Assembly: GCA_020847375.1 (NCBI GenBank)
Contig: JADLCB010000003.1
Span: 434,001-498,000 of the forward strand
DNA length: 64,000 nt
From: Phycisphaerales bacterium
Lineage (GTDB): Bacteria; Planctomycetota; Phycisphaerae; Tepidisphaerales; Tepidisphaeraceae
Reading direction: 5' to 3'
Part shown: in pieces, positions 34,952 to 44,216 of the stretch
Layout of the letters: each line of letters starts with the position of its first letter
Position numbering within the stretch: the stretch's first letter is position 1
Position numbers and translations under genes: made by a program
Notes under the pieces: model-generated
Told to the model about the DNA's origin: nothing
Seen by the model: only the letters and a program-made list of their open reading frames with translations
The model's database searches: none

Positions 34952-36177
34952 GGTGGTTCATGGCTAAGTCCAGCCGACAACATCAAGCATTGGGCGTGCT
35001 GGTACGCAAACGCCCCTCGTTGGATTTTTCCTTTGCCGGGCTGATTTACACCACGTTGATGATGATCATGGCGCTGGCGGCGATCAACTCGCAAGCCAGT
35101 CTGCTGTTCGGTGTTTTTGGGTTGATGGTTGGGGTGTTGCTGATCACGAGCTGGATCAGCCGTATCATGCTGCATCGATTGGTTGTGCAGCGTGAACTGC
35201 CCGAAAATCTGGTCGTAGCCAAGGCGGGCGCGATTACCTATCGATTTACCAACACCAAACGCTTCTGGCCAAGTCTGTCGGTCGGACTGGCGGAACTGGA
35301 CGGTAATGAGGCGTTTGATAAACAGATGTTCAGTTACATGCTGCATGCCGCAGCCGGCCAGACAGCGCAAGTTTCGGCCACCATTGTTCCGCAGCGCCGG
35401 GGTCTGACGCGGTTGGATCAATATCAATTATCCACCAGTTTTCCGTTTGGTTTTATCAAGCGCGCCACGGTCCGCCATGCGCCGGAGGCACTGCTGATTT
35501 ATCCAGCCACCGCCCGGGTCGATTCGCGGGTGCTCAGCCAGTGCCGGGCCGCCGAGAAAACAGGGGCGATGATGCGACCGCGGCGGGGCGGTATGGATGA
35601 GATTTACGGTGTCAAGGAATATCGTGATGGCGACAACCCGCGCTGGATTCACTGGCGTCGCTCCGCCCGCACGGGGCAACTGGTGGTGCGTGAGATGACG
35701 CGCGTCTCTCCGCCACGGCTGCTGCTATTGGTCGATACGTTCATTGAACAGCGCACCGGTGATACTCATGCCGCCGTGGAGCGCACAATTGCCCGGGCAG
35801 GCGCTCTGGCTGGCGTTGCGCTGGAACAGGGGCTGCTGGTGGGTCTGCTGTGCTGGAATCATGGGTGGCAGGCGGTTGCACCGAATCGCGGCAAACGCCA
35901 GCGACGGGATATTCTGACGAGTCTGGCGCGATTGCCGTTGAATACCGAGGGTCCCACACCGGCGCTGATCGATGCGGGTTTTGGGGTGCTGGAAAGTAAT
36001 ACGACGCCGGTGCTGTTTACGCCACGGGAGTTTGCCGTGAGCAAAACGGACGCCTTGCGGAGCGGGTTGGTGATTTTCAACGATCCTCACGAACAATTGC
36101 GGCAGTGGTTTGAGTTTGCCCCGGAGATTGATTTTGCCCACTGTATGCCCTTTGATCAGGAACCGGTTTGTGTGTGA
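34948..36177 (+). CDS. DUF58-domain membrane protein
   Basis: About 409 aa. Two N-terminal membrane helices (FAGLIYTTLMMIMALAAI and LLFGVFGLMVGVLLITSWI) are followed by a beta-rich segment and the DUF58 core (about 195-290), with the diagnostic GVKEYRDGDNPRWIHWRRSA block. A VWA-like fold follows. ATG 34948 overlaps the moxR stop; ATG 34960 is equally possible. Family knowledge places it with MoxR and transglutaminase-like proteins in a surface-protein maturation module of unknown biochemistry. Confidence 0.9.
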   Translation: MRWFMAKSSRQHQALGVLVRKRPSLDFSFAGLIYTTLMMIMALAAINSQASLLFGVFGLMVGVLLITSWISRIMLHRLVVQRELPENLVVAKAGAITYRFTNTKRFWPSLSVGLAELDGNEAFDKQMFSYMLHAAAGQTAQVSATIVPQRRGLTRLDQYQLSTSFPFGFIKRATVRHAPEALLIYPATARVDSRVLSQCRAAEKTGAMMRPRRGGMDEIYGVKEYRDGDNPRWIHWRRSARTGQLVVREMTRVSPPRLLLLVDTFIEQRTGDTHAAVERTIARAGALAGVALEQGLLVGLLCWNHGWQAVAPNRGKRQRRDILTSLARLPLNTEGPTPALIDAGFGVLESNTTPVLFTPREFAVSKTDALRSGLVIFNDPHEQLRQWFEFAPEIDFAHCMPFDQEPVCV

Positions 36178-36310
36178 CGCTGGCGCGCCAATGATTTTTC
36201 ACCCGGCGGTGTTGCAGCGGCAGAATCAGAACGTATCGCGCTATAATGGCTGGTTCCGGTGTTGATGCCGCCGCGTGCGCCGCAGCAATGGATTGCAATT
36301 GGATTGAAAT

Positions 36311-38605
36311 ATGTACGACATTCGCCAATTCAAGCCGACGCTCTACCTGGTGGTGCTGATGGGCATTATCGGTTTTGCCATGTCAGTGCATTCGCCGGTT
36401 TTGGGAGTGTGCGCGGCTGCAGTAATCGCCTTCAATGCCTGGTTGATCAAGACGGGCCGTTTCACGCCCCTTCCCCGGATACTGGCTAATATCTGCACGT
36501 TTGCCGCCTTTGTCTGGGCCTTTTACAGCGTCCGCACGGGTACGATCCCCATTATTGCCATTGGCACATTTTTGGTGATCCTGCAACTGATCAAGTTTTA
36601 CGAACAACGCAGCAACCGGGATTACGCCCAGTTGCTGGTTCTCAGTCTGCTGCTGATGGTGGCCGCTGCATTGAACACCGCCAGCCTGCTGTTTGGATTG
36701 CTGTTCATTGCATACCTGTTTGGTTCACTGTTTTGTTGTCTGCTGTTTCATCTGAAAGTGGAAGCCGATTACGCCAGGCAGTTGATGCTTGGCCAAAAGG
36801 CCTCGGGCAACAGCGCCACCATTCGTCAGGACCAACATTTTCTGCCCCGATCCATGCGCCGATTGACATTGCTGGTGGCAACGGCAGCCATGGTGTGCGC
36901 GGTGGGGGTGTTTCTGCTGTTTCCGCGTGGCACCGGCGCGGGACTGCTCGATCCGCTGCAAATACACGCTGGCCAGCCGGTGACCGGCTTCAGCAAGCAA
37001 CTGGGTTACAATCAGATTGCCCGAATCAGTCAGAATAATGAGTTGGTCGCCTATCTGGAGGTGCGCGATGGTGATGAACCATTACGCCAGGGACCACTGT
37101 ATCTGCGGGGGTTGGTCTATGATCGTTATTCGGGCGCTGCCGATGATCGTGGCGGGCCGTGGCAATGGCATGAGGCAGCCGCGTCCCAACCCGTCACCGT
37201 AACAGCGGTTGAGGGCCGACAAACCCCCTTTGGCAACCAGCAACCAGCCGGGCGCCAGATCACCCAGCAGTGGTCGCTGGTGCGGCCATTGAGTGCCGGT
37301 GTTTTATTTGCCATGGGCGGAGCGCAGTCGATCCAGGTGGATCGTGACCTGAAGGTGCGCTACTGGCCGAACAGCCAGACATTGGGGTTGGTCGATGGCG
37401 AAGCCGAACCGCAGCAATACACCGTGGTCAGCAGCGGAGTGTTGACCCAACCCCGCTTACTGCGGCGGTTTCTGATCAGTGATGCCGGTCAGCCACATTC
37501 ATCGCAGATTGCGCCGGAAATTGCGGAATATGCCCGCCGGCCGGAAGTATCGGGCAGTAACCAGGATGGCGCTTTGGCGCAGCAACGTCCTGTTGATGCG
37601 GTGACCCATCCGCTGGATATGGCCATTGCCGGTGCGATTGAAAACCATCTGCGTACGACCTTTGCCTATACGCTTGACCTGACGGACACCCAGCGCCAGG
37701 CGGGCGAAGATCCGCTCGTCGGGTTCTTGCTCAAGTTCAAAAAAGGTCACTGTGAATATTTCGCTGGCGCCATGACGCTCATGTGCCAGAGCCTGGGCAT
37801 GCAGGCGCGCGTGGTGGGGGGATATAAAACAGATGAGTACAACGAATTTGAAAAGCGGTTCGTGGTTCGCCAAACCTATGCCCATGCCTGGGTGGAGGTG
37901 CTGGGAACCGACGGCGTCTGGGTTACGTTTGACCCAACCAGCGGCAATGATCCGCGCTTTGAAAAACCGGTCACCCTCTGGAGCCGTTTGAAGCATCTCT
38001 ATGATTATTTTGAACAGAAATGGGACAGCAATGTGGTGGCGTATGATGCGCAAAGCCGGACGAATTTGCTGGTCAATGCTGATATTCAAATGAGCACGGC
38101 CGTGACCTCGACCAGCCAGTGGTATGCGGATCTGAAAAGCTGGCTGGATGAAAAATTGTTCTGGACGGTCTCCTCGCGACTGCTCGGTGCGCTGCTTTGG
38201 GGCATGACGGGCTGCGCTCTTGTTGCCATTGGATGGTTTGTCTACGAACGCTGGAAACTGCAGCGGCGGGCCCAGCGTATCGGGCTGGCGGGGCTGGCTG
38301 GTTCGGATCGGTTGCGCATGGTGAGGCAGCTCGGTTTTTACGATGATCTCCTGCGTCTTCTGGATCGATATCAAATTGTGCGCCAGCCGCATCTGACCCC
38401 GCTGGAATTCGCCCGGTCACTCAGCTTCCTGCCCTCGCAGGCGTATGACGATGTGCGTCGGCTGACGCGCATTTATTACCGTATCCGCTATGGACAGGCC
38501 AGCCTGCAAATGGCGCAGCGCCGCCGCCTGCAGTCGGTGCTGCTGCAGATTGCTGTCATGCTCAACCCCGCCCAGATGAACCGCGGTAGACAACGTCGAA
38601 CTTGA
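36311..38605 (+). CDS. TgpA/DUF3488-type membrane transglutaminase-like protein
   Basis: 764 aa. About six N-terminal membrane helices (residues about 15-215), then a periplasmic region with a transglutaminase-like papain fold: C481 in FKKGHCEYFAGAMTLMCQ, H525 in QTYAHAWVEVLG and D541 in VWVTFDPTSG form the triad. One more membrane helix (about 625-645) and a cytoplasmic tail follow. It is probably a thiol protease or transpeptidase acting on envelope proteins. The context moxR-DUF58-tgpA is a widely conserved trio. TATAAT at about 36243-36248 suggests an additional promoter in the 130-bp spacer. Confidence 0.9.
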   Translation: MYDIRQFKPTLYLVVLMGIIGFAMSVHSPVLGVCAAAVIAFNAWLIKTGRFTPLPRILANICTFAAFVWAFYSVRTGTIPIIAIGTFLVILQLIKFYEQRSNRDYAQLLVLSLLLMVAAALNTASLLFGLLFIAYLFGSLFCCLLFHLKVEADYARQLMLGQKASGNSATIRQDQHFLPRSMRRLTLLVATAAMVCAVGVFLLFPRGTGAGLLDPLQIHAGQPVTGFSKQLGYNQIARISQNNELVAYLEVRDGDEPLRQGPLYLRGLVYDRYSGAADDRGGPWQWHEAAASQPVTVTAVEGRQTPFGNQQPAGRQITQQWSLVRPLSAGVLFAMGGAQSIQVDRDLKVRYWPNSQTLGLVDGEAEPQQYTVVSSGVLTQPRLLRRFLISDAGQPHSSQIAPEIAEYARRPEVSGSNQDGALAQQRPVDAVTHPLDMAIAGAIENHLRTTFAYTLDLTDTQRQAGEDPLVGFLLKFKKGHCEYFAGAMTLMCQSLGMQARVVGGYKTDEYNEFEKRFVVRQTYAHAWVEVLGTDGVWVTFDPTSGNDPRFEKPVTLWSRLKHLYDYFEQKWDSNVVAYDAQSRTNLLVNADIQMSTAVTSTSQWYADLKSWLDEKLFWTVSSRLLGALLWGMTGCALVAIGWFVYERWKLQRRAQRIGLAGLAGSDRLRMVRQLGFYDDLLRLLDRYQIVRQPHLTPLEFARSLSFLPSQAYDDVRRLTRIYYRIRYGQASLQMAQRRRLQSVLLQIAVMLNPAQMNRGRQRRT

Positions 38606-38733
38606 AAGACATTCCTTTGTTGGATCTCCGGCCCCTTACCGGGCACTGGATAACGATGGCCACCGGATGATGAACCGCCGGCGATGGATCGCTTTACATC
38701 TTCTCATCTTCAAGGCAAACTCGTCCATGCCCA

Positions 38734-39798
38734 ATGATCGGATCGATAATAGAACTCTGGCAGAATAATCCGACGTACCGCATCCTGGCGGCGCTGGTGC
38801 TGTTGTACATCGCCACGCGCTCAGCCCTGAACGCGGCGTTTGATCCGCGCACGGACACTTCCGGGCGTCTGGCCTGGACCATGGCATTGCCGATCAGTCT
38901 GGTGGCGGGATTGGCGGTATTCATGGATCGGGCTGATCTAGCCATTGCGCTGCTCTTTGCCAGCTCCGTCGCGGCGCTGTCACTTGTCAGTGGTTTGTGT
39001 GCCTTCCTCTCGCCGGTCAAACAGGTGCCGGCTTGCGTCGGGCGCATCGGGTTATTTTTGATTCCCTTGGCGCTGCTGGCGATACTGACGGGTTTCAGCG
39101 GGCATCTTTCCCTGACCCACGCGGTTGTTTTCGCCTTGCAGGGTCTGTTTATTTACTATGTGCGCACTGATCCGAGCGCATCGTTGAAAAATGAATTGGC
39201 GCCGGTTTTACTGGATGATCTGCCAGCGACTTCAGCCAAACCGTCATGGCGTGTCACCGAGCTGGTGCTGGTCGGATTGACCGTACTTATCGCGACCTAT
39301 CTTGTGAACGTCTCCTCCACAGCCGCCTCCAGCCCGCTGGTGCGTTTCAGCGATTCATTGCTCGCGGTGGGCGTATTTACACCTGTCCTGCTACTGCCAA
39401 TGCTGGGTACGGGCATGGTCTTGATCCACAAGGGGCGCAATATTGTTACCGCTCACGCAGCCGTTTTACTGGCGATTATCAACCTGTGTGTCATCCTCCC
39501 GCTGGTGATTACGCTGTGTTATTTTCAACCGCTGTTGTTTCGGATAAATCATTGGTTGACGGGCAGCCGTGACGCGATTGCAGCAGGGCAAGCCGTTTCA
39601 TCGTGGCATTTGCCTTACCCGCCGTCGTTTCCGCTGGCGACATGGCGCGTTGATAGCGTTGTGCTGCTGATTCTCGCTGTCGCCGCGTTGCCTGTAGCCA
39701 CCAATAAATTGCCGCTGGGCCGCCGCGAAGGAATGGCGCTGATCATGCTTTACGCCCTTTATCTGATCACCAGCGCCTTAATCGGCGCGCGCTATTGA
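38734..39798 (+). CDS. Polytopic membrane protein, degenerate CaCA-exchanger-like
   Basis: 354 aa with about ten hydrophobic helices and a polar loop in the middle (about residues 145-170). The layout and two internal segments (LPISLVAGLAVFMDRADLAI and DSLLAVGVFTPVLLLPMLGT) look like the two alpha repeats of sodium/calcium exchangers. The C-terminal GRREGMALIMLYALYLI resembles the last helix of that family. The cation-binding GNxxE and GSN motifs are missing, so exchange activity is doubtful. The family call is from memory of the pattern. Position after the transglutaminase gene suggests the same operon. Confidence 0.45.
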   Translation: MIGSIIELWQNNPTYRILAALVLLYIATRSALNAAFDPRTDTSGRLAWTMALPISLVAGLAVFMDRADLAIALLFASSVAALSLVSGLCAFLSPVKQVPACVGRIGLFLIPLALLAILTGFSGHLSLTHAVVFALQGLFIYYVRTDPSASLKNELAPVLLDDLPATSAKPSWRVTELVLVGLTVLIATYLVNVSSTAASSPLVRFSDSLLAVGVFTPVLLLPMLGTGMVLIHKGRNIVTAHAAVLLAIINLCVILPLVITLCYFQPLLFRINHWLTGSRDAIAAGQAVSSWHLPYPPSFPLATWRVDSVVLLILAVAALPVATNKLPLGRREGMALIMLYALYLITSALIGARY

Positions 39799-39887
39799 TT
39801 CGGGCGGGGCGCAAAGACAGTACCGGATGGTAAGCGGATACAACCCGGCATTTTCACCGCCACCACACAACAGAGGGTCGCCAAGCC

Positions 39888-40406
39888 ATGCGCATCTTAG
39901 GAATCGATCCCGGACTTCGCCTGACCGGTTACGGCGTGATTGATTTCACGTCGATCCGCCGCAGTCAGGTGATCGATGCTGGCGTGGTGCGCCTGAAAAC
40001 AACCGCCAGCGTGGCGCAGCGACTGGTGGAGCTGGAGGCGGCGCTGGAGCAGATCATCACGGAACACCAACCGCAGATCGTCGCGGTGGAACAGTTGTAC
40101 GCGCACTATGCCCATCCGCGCACCGCCATCATCATGGGCCACGCCCGCGGCGTTATTTTACTGGTGGCAGCCCGCCATGATTGCCAGTTGCAGGAGCTGG
40201 CCGCCAACCGGATCAAGCAGGCGGTTGCCGGCCACGGTCATGCAGCCAAGTTGCAGATGCAGCGGGCGGTGCAATCAATCTGGAATCTGCCCCAGTTGCC
40301 TCAACCGCCCGACGTGGCTGATGCACTGGCCATTGCCTATGCCTGCGGGTTGGACAAGGCGACCAATCGAACCGTAACCAAATCAACCCGAACCCGGCGA
40401 ACCTGA
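39888..40406 (+). CDS. ruvC: Holliday-junction resolvase RuvC
   Basis: 172-aa homodimeric endonuclease that cuts four-way junctions held by RuvAB. RNase H-like fold with the acidic residues in MRILGIDPGLRLTGYG (Asp 7), VAVEQLYAHYAHPRTA (Glu) and PPDVADALAIAYA (two Asp). The lysine-rich loop KQAVAGHGHAAKLQMQRAV is also conserved. The ATG at 39888 gives the family start. ruvA follows 185 bp downstream; ruvB is not in the window. Confidence 0.96.
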   Translation: MRILGIDPGLRLTGYGVIDFTSIRRSQVIDAGVVRLKTTASVAQRLVELEAALEQIITEHQPQIVAVEQLYAHYAHPRTAIIMGHARGVILLVAARHDCQLQELAANRIKQAVAGHGHAAKLQMQRAVQSIWNLPQLPQPPDVADALAIAYACGLDKATNRTVTKSTRTRRT

Positions 40407-40517
40407 GCAAACATGGCGTTGATCCGCTGACGATCCGCCAATCATCGGGATCAATCGATGGGGCGTAGTGCCGTTGCATTGCCTGCGATTCGTGGAATAT
40501 CTATCATGACAGGGCAA

Positions 40518-40541
40518 TACGACATTGGTTGTTCAATGTCG
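40518..40541 (+). repeat. Hairpin in the ruvC-ruvA spacer
   Basis: ACGACATTG (40518-40526) pairs perfectly over 9 bp with CAATGTCGT (40533-40541) around GTTGTT. No U-run follows. It could be a processing or attenuation element about 50 bases before ruvA. Confidence 0.45.
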
Positions 40542-40591
40542 TTGTGGCGGAGATCAATTAACGTGTTTTTACCAAAGAAAAACGACCCGAC

Positions 40592-41227
40592 ATGATTTGC
40601 GCCATTTCTGGTGAGTTGAAACAGGTTGAAGAAGACCGCGTGCATCTGGCGGTCGGGGCGGTTGTCTACGAACTGCTGATACCATCGTCTGATCAGGCGC
40701 TGTTGCAGGGGCAAATCGGTCAGGAAATCATATTCCACACGCTTTTATATCTGGAAGGCGACACCAGCGGCGGAAACATGCAACCGCGCCTGCTGGGTTT
40801 TTCGCAACTGGCGGACAAGCGTTTTTTTGAGAAATTCATCACGGTCAAGGGAATCGGGCCAAAAAAGGCGCTGCGCGCGCTGGCGGTTCCCGCCGGCGAG
40901 ATCGCCGCGGCAATTGAAAATAAGGATGTGCGTTTTCTCATGCAGTTGCCAGCCATCGGCAAGCGCATGGCTGAACAGGTCATCGCGGAATTGTCCGGTA
41001 AGGTGCAGCAGTTTGTGCTGGTTGCCTCAGCCCGTAAGGCTGCGCCGGCGGGCCGGGGTCATCTGCGCACGGAGGAGGAAGACGCCCTGCAGGCGCTGAT
41101 GCAGCTTGGCGAACGGCGTGATGCTGCCGAAGCGCTCCTGCAGCGCGCCAAGGCGGGTCATGAGACACCACAATCCGCCGAGGTGCTGATTCGTGACATG
41201 CTCCGTCTGCGTGCGGTGCGCGCCTGA
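40592..41227 (+). CDS. ruvA: Holliday-junction branch-migration protein RuvA
   Basis: 211-aa tetrameric DNA-binding subunit that loads the RuvB motor on junctions. Domain I is an OB-fold (MICAISGELKQVEEDRVHLA), domain II has two helix-hairpin-helix units (FITVKGIGPKKALRALA and LMQLPAIGKRMAEQVIAEL), and domain III (about 160-211) contacts RuvB. Start ATG 40592 matches the family N-terminus MI. It converges on the M29 aminopeptidase gene. Confidence 0.96.
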   Translation: MICAISGELKQVEEDRVHLAVGAVVYELLIPSSDQALLQGQIGQEIIFHTLLYLEGDTSGGNMQPRLLGFSQLADKRFFEKFITVKGIGPKKALRALAVPAGEIAAAIENKDVRFLMQLPAIGKRMAEQVIAELSGKVQQFVLVASARKAAPAGRGHLRTEEEDALQALMQLGERRDAAEALLQRAKAGHETPQSAEVLIRDMLRLRAVRA

Positions 41228-41268
41228 ACCAATGGTGCGCACCTGGCTGGCCGAGGGGATCACATCAA

Positions 41269-42393
41269 TTATTTCAATTGATCGGGGTTCAACCCGTTGA
41301 GCTGGGGCAGAACAAACTGGCCATCAGCACGCACGAGCTGATCATCAAAATAAATCTGACCACCACCGTAATCCGGGCGCTGAATCATCACCAGATCCCA
41401 GTGAATCTGGCTGTGATTACCATTGCTCGCCTCGTCGTAACAGGCGCCGGGAGTGAAGTGGATGCTGCCGGCGATTTTCTCATCAAAGAGGATATCTTTC
41501 ATCGGTTTGAGGCAGTACGGGTTGAAACCAATGGCGAATTCGCCGACATAACGGCCCCCTTCATCGGCATCGAGCACTTCATTGAGCTTCTGTGTCTGGG
41601 TGCTGGTTGCTTCAATAATTTTACCATTACGGAAGGTCAGCCGCACATCGCTGTGGGTCACGCCGCGATAGATGGTGGGGCAGTTGAAGTGGATCACACC
41701 GTTGACACTTTCACGCACCGGCGCGGTGTAGACTTCGCCATCGGGGATATTGCGCTGCCCGTCGCAACCAACAGCAGGAATATCCTTGATGCTGAATCGC
41801 AGGTCCGTGTCACCTGGCCCTTTGAGGTGTACGCGATCAGTCCGGTTCATCAATTCGATGAGTGGCTGCATCGCCTTGCTCATCCGCGCGTAGTCGAGCG
41901 TGCAGACATTGAAATAAAAATCCTCAAACGCGGGTGTGCTCATCTCCGCCATCTGCGCCATACTGGGCGTCGGCCAGCGCAGGACACACCAGCGCGTCTT
42001 TTTCACCCGAATTTCGTGATGTACCCGGTGCCAGACGGATTGTTCATATAACCGCTGTTTTTCCGCCGGGACATCGCTTAATTCGCTGGTGTTGGCGCTG
42101 CCGCGCACGCCCAGATAGCACTGCATCTGCTCCATCTGCCGGCGCTCGACATCCGTGATGATGTTCCACTGTTCCGCCGAGCCGTTGAGCATTAGCGCGC
42201 GATTGATCTGATTACTCTTAAGCAGCACCAGTGGCCGCCCACCTGCTTGCGCACAAAGTCGCACCAGTTCGCTGGTGAATTCATGGGGGATATCAATGGC
42301 TTCGATCAGCAGATTATCACCGGCTTTGACAGCACAGGAATAGTTGATCAGAACATTCGCCAGACGGGTCATACGTGGGTCAATCATGGTCAA
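41269..42393 (-). CDS. M29-family metallo-aminopeptidase
   Basis: 374-aa cytosolic aminopeptidase (AmpS/aminopeptidase T type), shorter than the usual 400-410. The metal-binding region is recognisable: NIPDGEVYTAP (Glu), YVGEFAIGFN (Glu), SIHFTPGACYDEA with Tyr/His, and NHSQIHWDLV with His and Asp. The N-terminal half is the family's helical domain. ATG 42393 and 42387 are both usable. It is divergent from the zinc-hydrolase gene, with a 119-bp shared promoter region. Confidence 0.88.
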   Translation of the reverse strand: MTMIDPRMTRLANVLINYSCAVKAGDNLLIEAIDIPHEFTSELVRLCAQAGGRPLVLLKSNQINRALMLNGSAEQWNIITDVERRQMEQMQCYLGVRGSANTSELSDVPAEKQRLYEQSVWHRVHHEIRVKKTRWCVLRWPTPSMAQMAEMSTPAFEDFYFNVCTLDYARMSKAMQPLIELMNRTDRVHLKGPGDTDLRFSIKDIPAVGCDGQRNIPDGEVYTAPVRESVNGVIHFNCPTIYRGVTHSDVRLTFRNGKIIEATSTQTQKLNEVLDADEGGRYVGEFAIGFNPYCLKPMKDILFDEKIAGSIHFTPGACYDEASNGNHSQIHWDLVMIQRPDYGGGQIYFDDQLVRADGQFVLPQLNGLNPDQLK

Positions 42394-42512
42394 TCAGCTC
42401 CTGGAATAGAACTTCAACTAACTGAATCAAGTGTAGGATAGCCATCCGACGGTTGCGACGATAGCGGTGAAAAAGAATATAAAATGCAGCGACGATCAGG
42501 CGGATTGGTGGT

Positions 42513-43697
42513 ATGGTTACGCCCATGCCCAAGCGCCTGATTGCTCTGATGATCGTGCTGCTGATGTCATTGACCAGCATTGCCTCGGCGTGGAGTACCA
42601 AGGAACATATTTTGCTGACACGCCTGGCGGTGATGCGCTTGCTGGCGGAGGAACAAACCCCGCCAGCCATGAAAGACTGGTTGCGTCGCATTACGCCCGG
42701 ACCTCTGGATGAGCCGAGCCTGCATCAGTGGTATATGGATTCGCGACAGGGGGTTTTTCCGCGCGGCGAAGATGGCGCCCCGTTCTGGGCGGTTGTGCCT
42801 GATCTGAAGGCGCTGACTTCCTGGCCGCAGGAAACCGTCGCCCCCTGGCCAGTCGGCGAACGCCTGCTGCACTTTATCGATCTGGAATATTTTGACCCCG
42901 CGCAGCAGACGCCCAGCTCCAAGCCGCAGTACAAACTCGGCGGGGCAGCCAAACCCGAGCTGAGCCAGATTCCGCGCGATCCCGCTGATGGGCGCTACAA
43001 GCAGGCCGGTATGCTGCCGTTTCGCATCGAGCAGGTTTATGGCAAGCTCGTGCGGTCGATCCGGGCGGGAAGGTTGACCGATGCGCCGGGGCAGTTTCCG
43101 CGTGACGAACATGCTGCGCATTGGGCCGGGTTTTTGTCACACTACATCGCCGATAACACCCAGCCCCAGCATTCATCCGTGGATTATAAAAGCCGCGTGT
43201 TTTTTCCACCCGGGGCGCACGTTCCCAATGTCCATGCCCAGATGGAATATATTCTGGTGGATGATGAGCGTGCTGATTTTCCTGAGCTGCGCGAACAGTT
43301 CTGGCAGTTGTTGCAGCAAAAGCTCACCAGTGTGAACGATGAAGCGACGATGGACGATTTATGGGTCGGTTCGGTGCAGACTTCGTTGCGTGCTTACGAT
43401 GCACTGGAGCTGGTCGGAGCCGCCGCCGCGGCTGCATGGAAACGCGCAGAGGGTTCGGATAATCCATCGACGCCGTGGGTGATCGATACGACAGCCTTCT
43501 ACAACTACCGGATGACCCAAAACGGAGTGAGCGTCAGCCTGGCGGAGAAAAAGGCGGAATTGCAGGCGCTGGCGGTGATCCGAATTGCTGAACATCTGCG
43601 CCAAGCGTGGGATGAAGCGATGAAAGCCGGGCCGATCGAACCATCAACCATCCCTGATGCCAGCGATCAGAATACCGATCAGGAAAAAGCCGGATAA
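42513..43697 (+). CDS. Secreted S1/P1-nuclease- or phospholipase C-like zinc hydrolase
   Basis: 394 aa with a signal peptide (LIALMIVLLMSLTSIASA) cut so that the mature chain starts with Trp (WSTKEH), whose amino group is a zinc ligand in this superfamily. Further likely ligands are the His in TKEHILLTRLA and the HWAGFLSHYIADNTQPQH block (H-x6-H-x3-D-x4-H), the hallmark of the S1-P1/zinc-PLC fold. Whether the substrate is nucleic acid or phospholipid cannot be told. ATG 42513 or 42525 may start it. Its export signal is Sec-type. Confidence 0.75.
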   Translation: MVTPMPKRLIALMIVLLMSLTSIASAWSTKEHILLTRLAVMRLLAEEQTPPAMKDWLRRITPGPLDEPSLHQWYMDSRQGVFPRGEDGAPFWAVVPDLKALTSWPQETVAPWPVGERLLHFIDLEYFDPAQQTPSSKPQYKLGGAAKPELSQIPRDPADGRYKQAGMLPFRIEQVYGKLVRSIRAGRLTDAPGQFPRDEHAAHWAGFLSHYIADNTQPQHSSVDYKSRVFFPPGAHVPNVHAQMEYILVDDERADFPELREQFWQLLQQKLTSVNDEATMDDLWVGSVQTSLRAYDALELVGAAAAAAWKRAEGSDNPSTPWVIDTTAFYNYRMTQNGVSVSLAEKKAELQALAVIRIAEHLRQAWDEAMKAGPIEPSTIPDASDQNTDQEKAG

Positions 43698-43763
43698 CCG
43701 CAATTATTTGTCGGAGGTGCTGTAGTTGAGCGCCGCATCCCTTGACGATAAACTGGCGGTTTC

Positions 43764-43837
43764 GGTCCGTTAGCTCAGTTGGCTAGAGCAGAGCTTTTAC
43801 ACAGCTAAGGTCGGGGGTTCGAGTCCCTCACGGACCA
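43764..43837 (+). tRNA. tRNA-Val (anticodon UAC)
   Basis: Cloverleaf: GGTCCGT (43764-43770) with ACGGACC (43830-43836), D-stem GCTC/GAGC, anticodon loop TTTACAC with TAC at 43798-43800, T-arm GGGGG-TTCGAGT-CCCTC and discriminator A43837. The top pair of the anticodon stem (G-A) is mismatched, leaving four pairs. CCA is not encoded. Confidence 0.92.
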
Positions 43838-43903
43838 TCACCTGCCGGTGCCCCGAATCCTTGACGCGATTTTATTCACGATATGGATATAAATGAAGTC
43901 GCC

Positions 43904-44029
43904 ATGAGCCGATCTTATCTCCTGTCCACTATTCTGGTTGTCGCATCATGCGCGTTGGGCTGCCCCGCCAGTCCGGGCAACGGTGCTGATCAGCGAGTGG
44001 GGGAAGTCGATCGGCGACGACCGGCTTGA
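43904..44029 (+). CDS. Tiny lipoprotein
   Basis: 41 codons from ATG 43904 (an in-frame ATG at 43883 adds seven residues). The peptide MSRSYLLSTILVVASCALGC is a complete lipoprotein signal: basic n-region, hydrophobic core and a lipobox-like ALGC, followed by about 20 polar residues. Entericidin-like or anchor peptides have this form. Alternatively it is the 5' remnant of a frameshifted gene: another frame from ATG 44041 reads MAWLILYDGRVLSAYRRLD and stops at a TAG before the TPR gene. Confidence 0.45.
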   Translation: MSRSYLLSTILVVASCALGCPASPGNGADQRVGEVDRRRPA

Positions 44030-44150
44030 ATGGACAGACAATGGCCTGGCTGATCCTGTACGATGGACGGGTCTTATCAGCCTACCGCCGGCTGGATCGT
44101 CCGGGCCTCTGGTTGAACCTGGCGCGGCTGGATGAGGTACAATAGGGGGG

Positions 44151-44180
44151 TTGACGTTCGGGTAAAAGTATCGATTTGAT
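44151..44180 (+). promoter_or_regulatory. Promoter of the TPR-protein gene at 44217
   Basis: TTGACG (44151-44156), an 18-base spacer and TTTGAT (44175-44180). The predicted start near 44187 leaves a leader of about 30 bases before the ATG, which has GAGGTG just upstream. Confidence 0.4.
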
Positions 44181-44216
44181 CAAAAAACGCATCGCAGCAC
44201 GCCAACGAGGTGTTGT

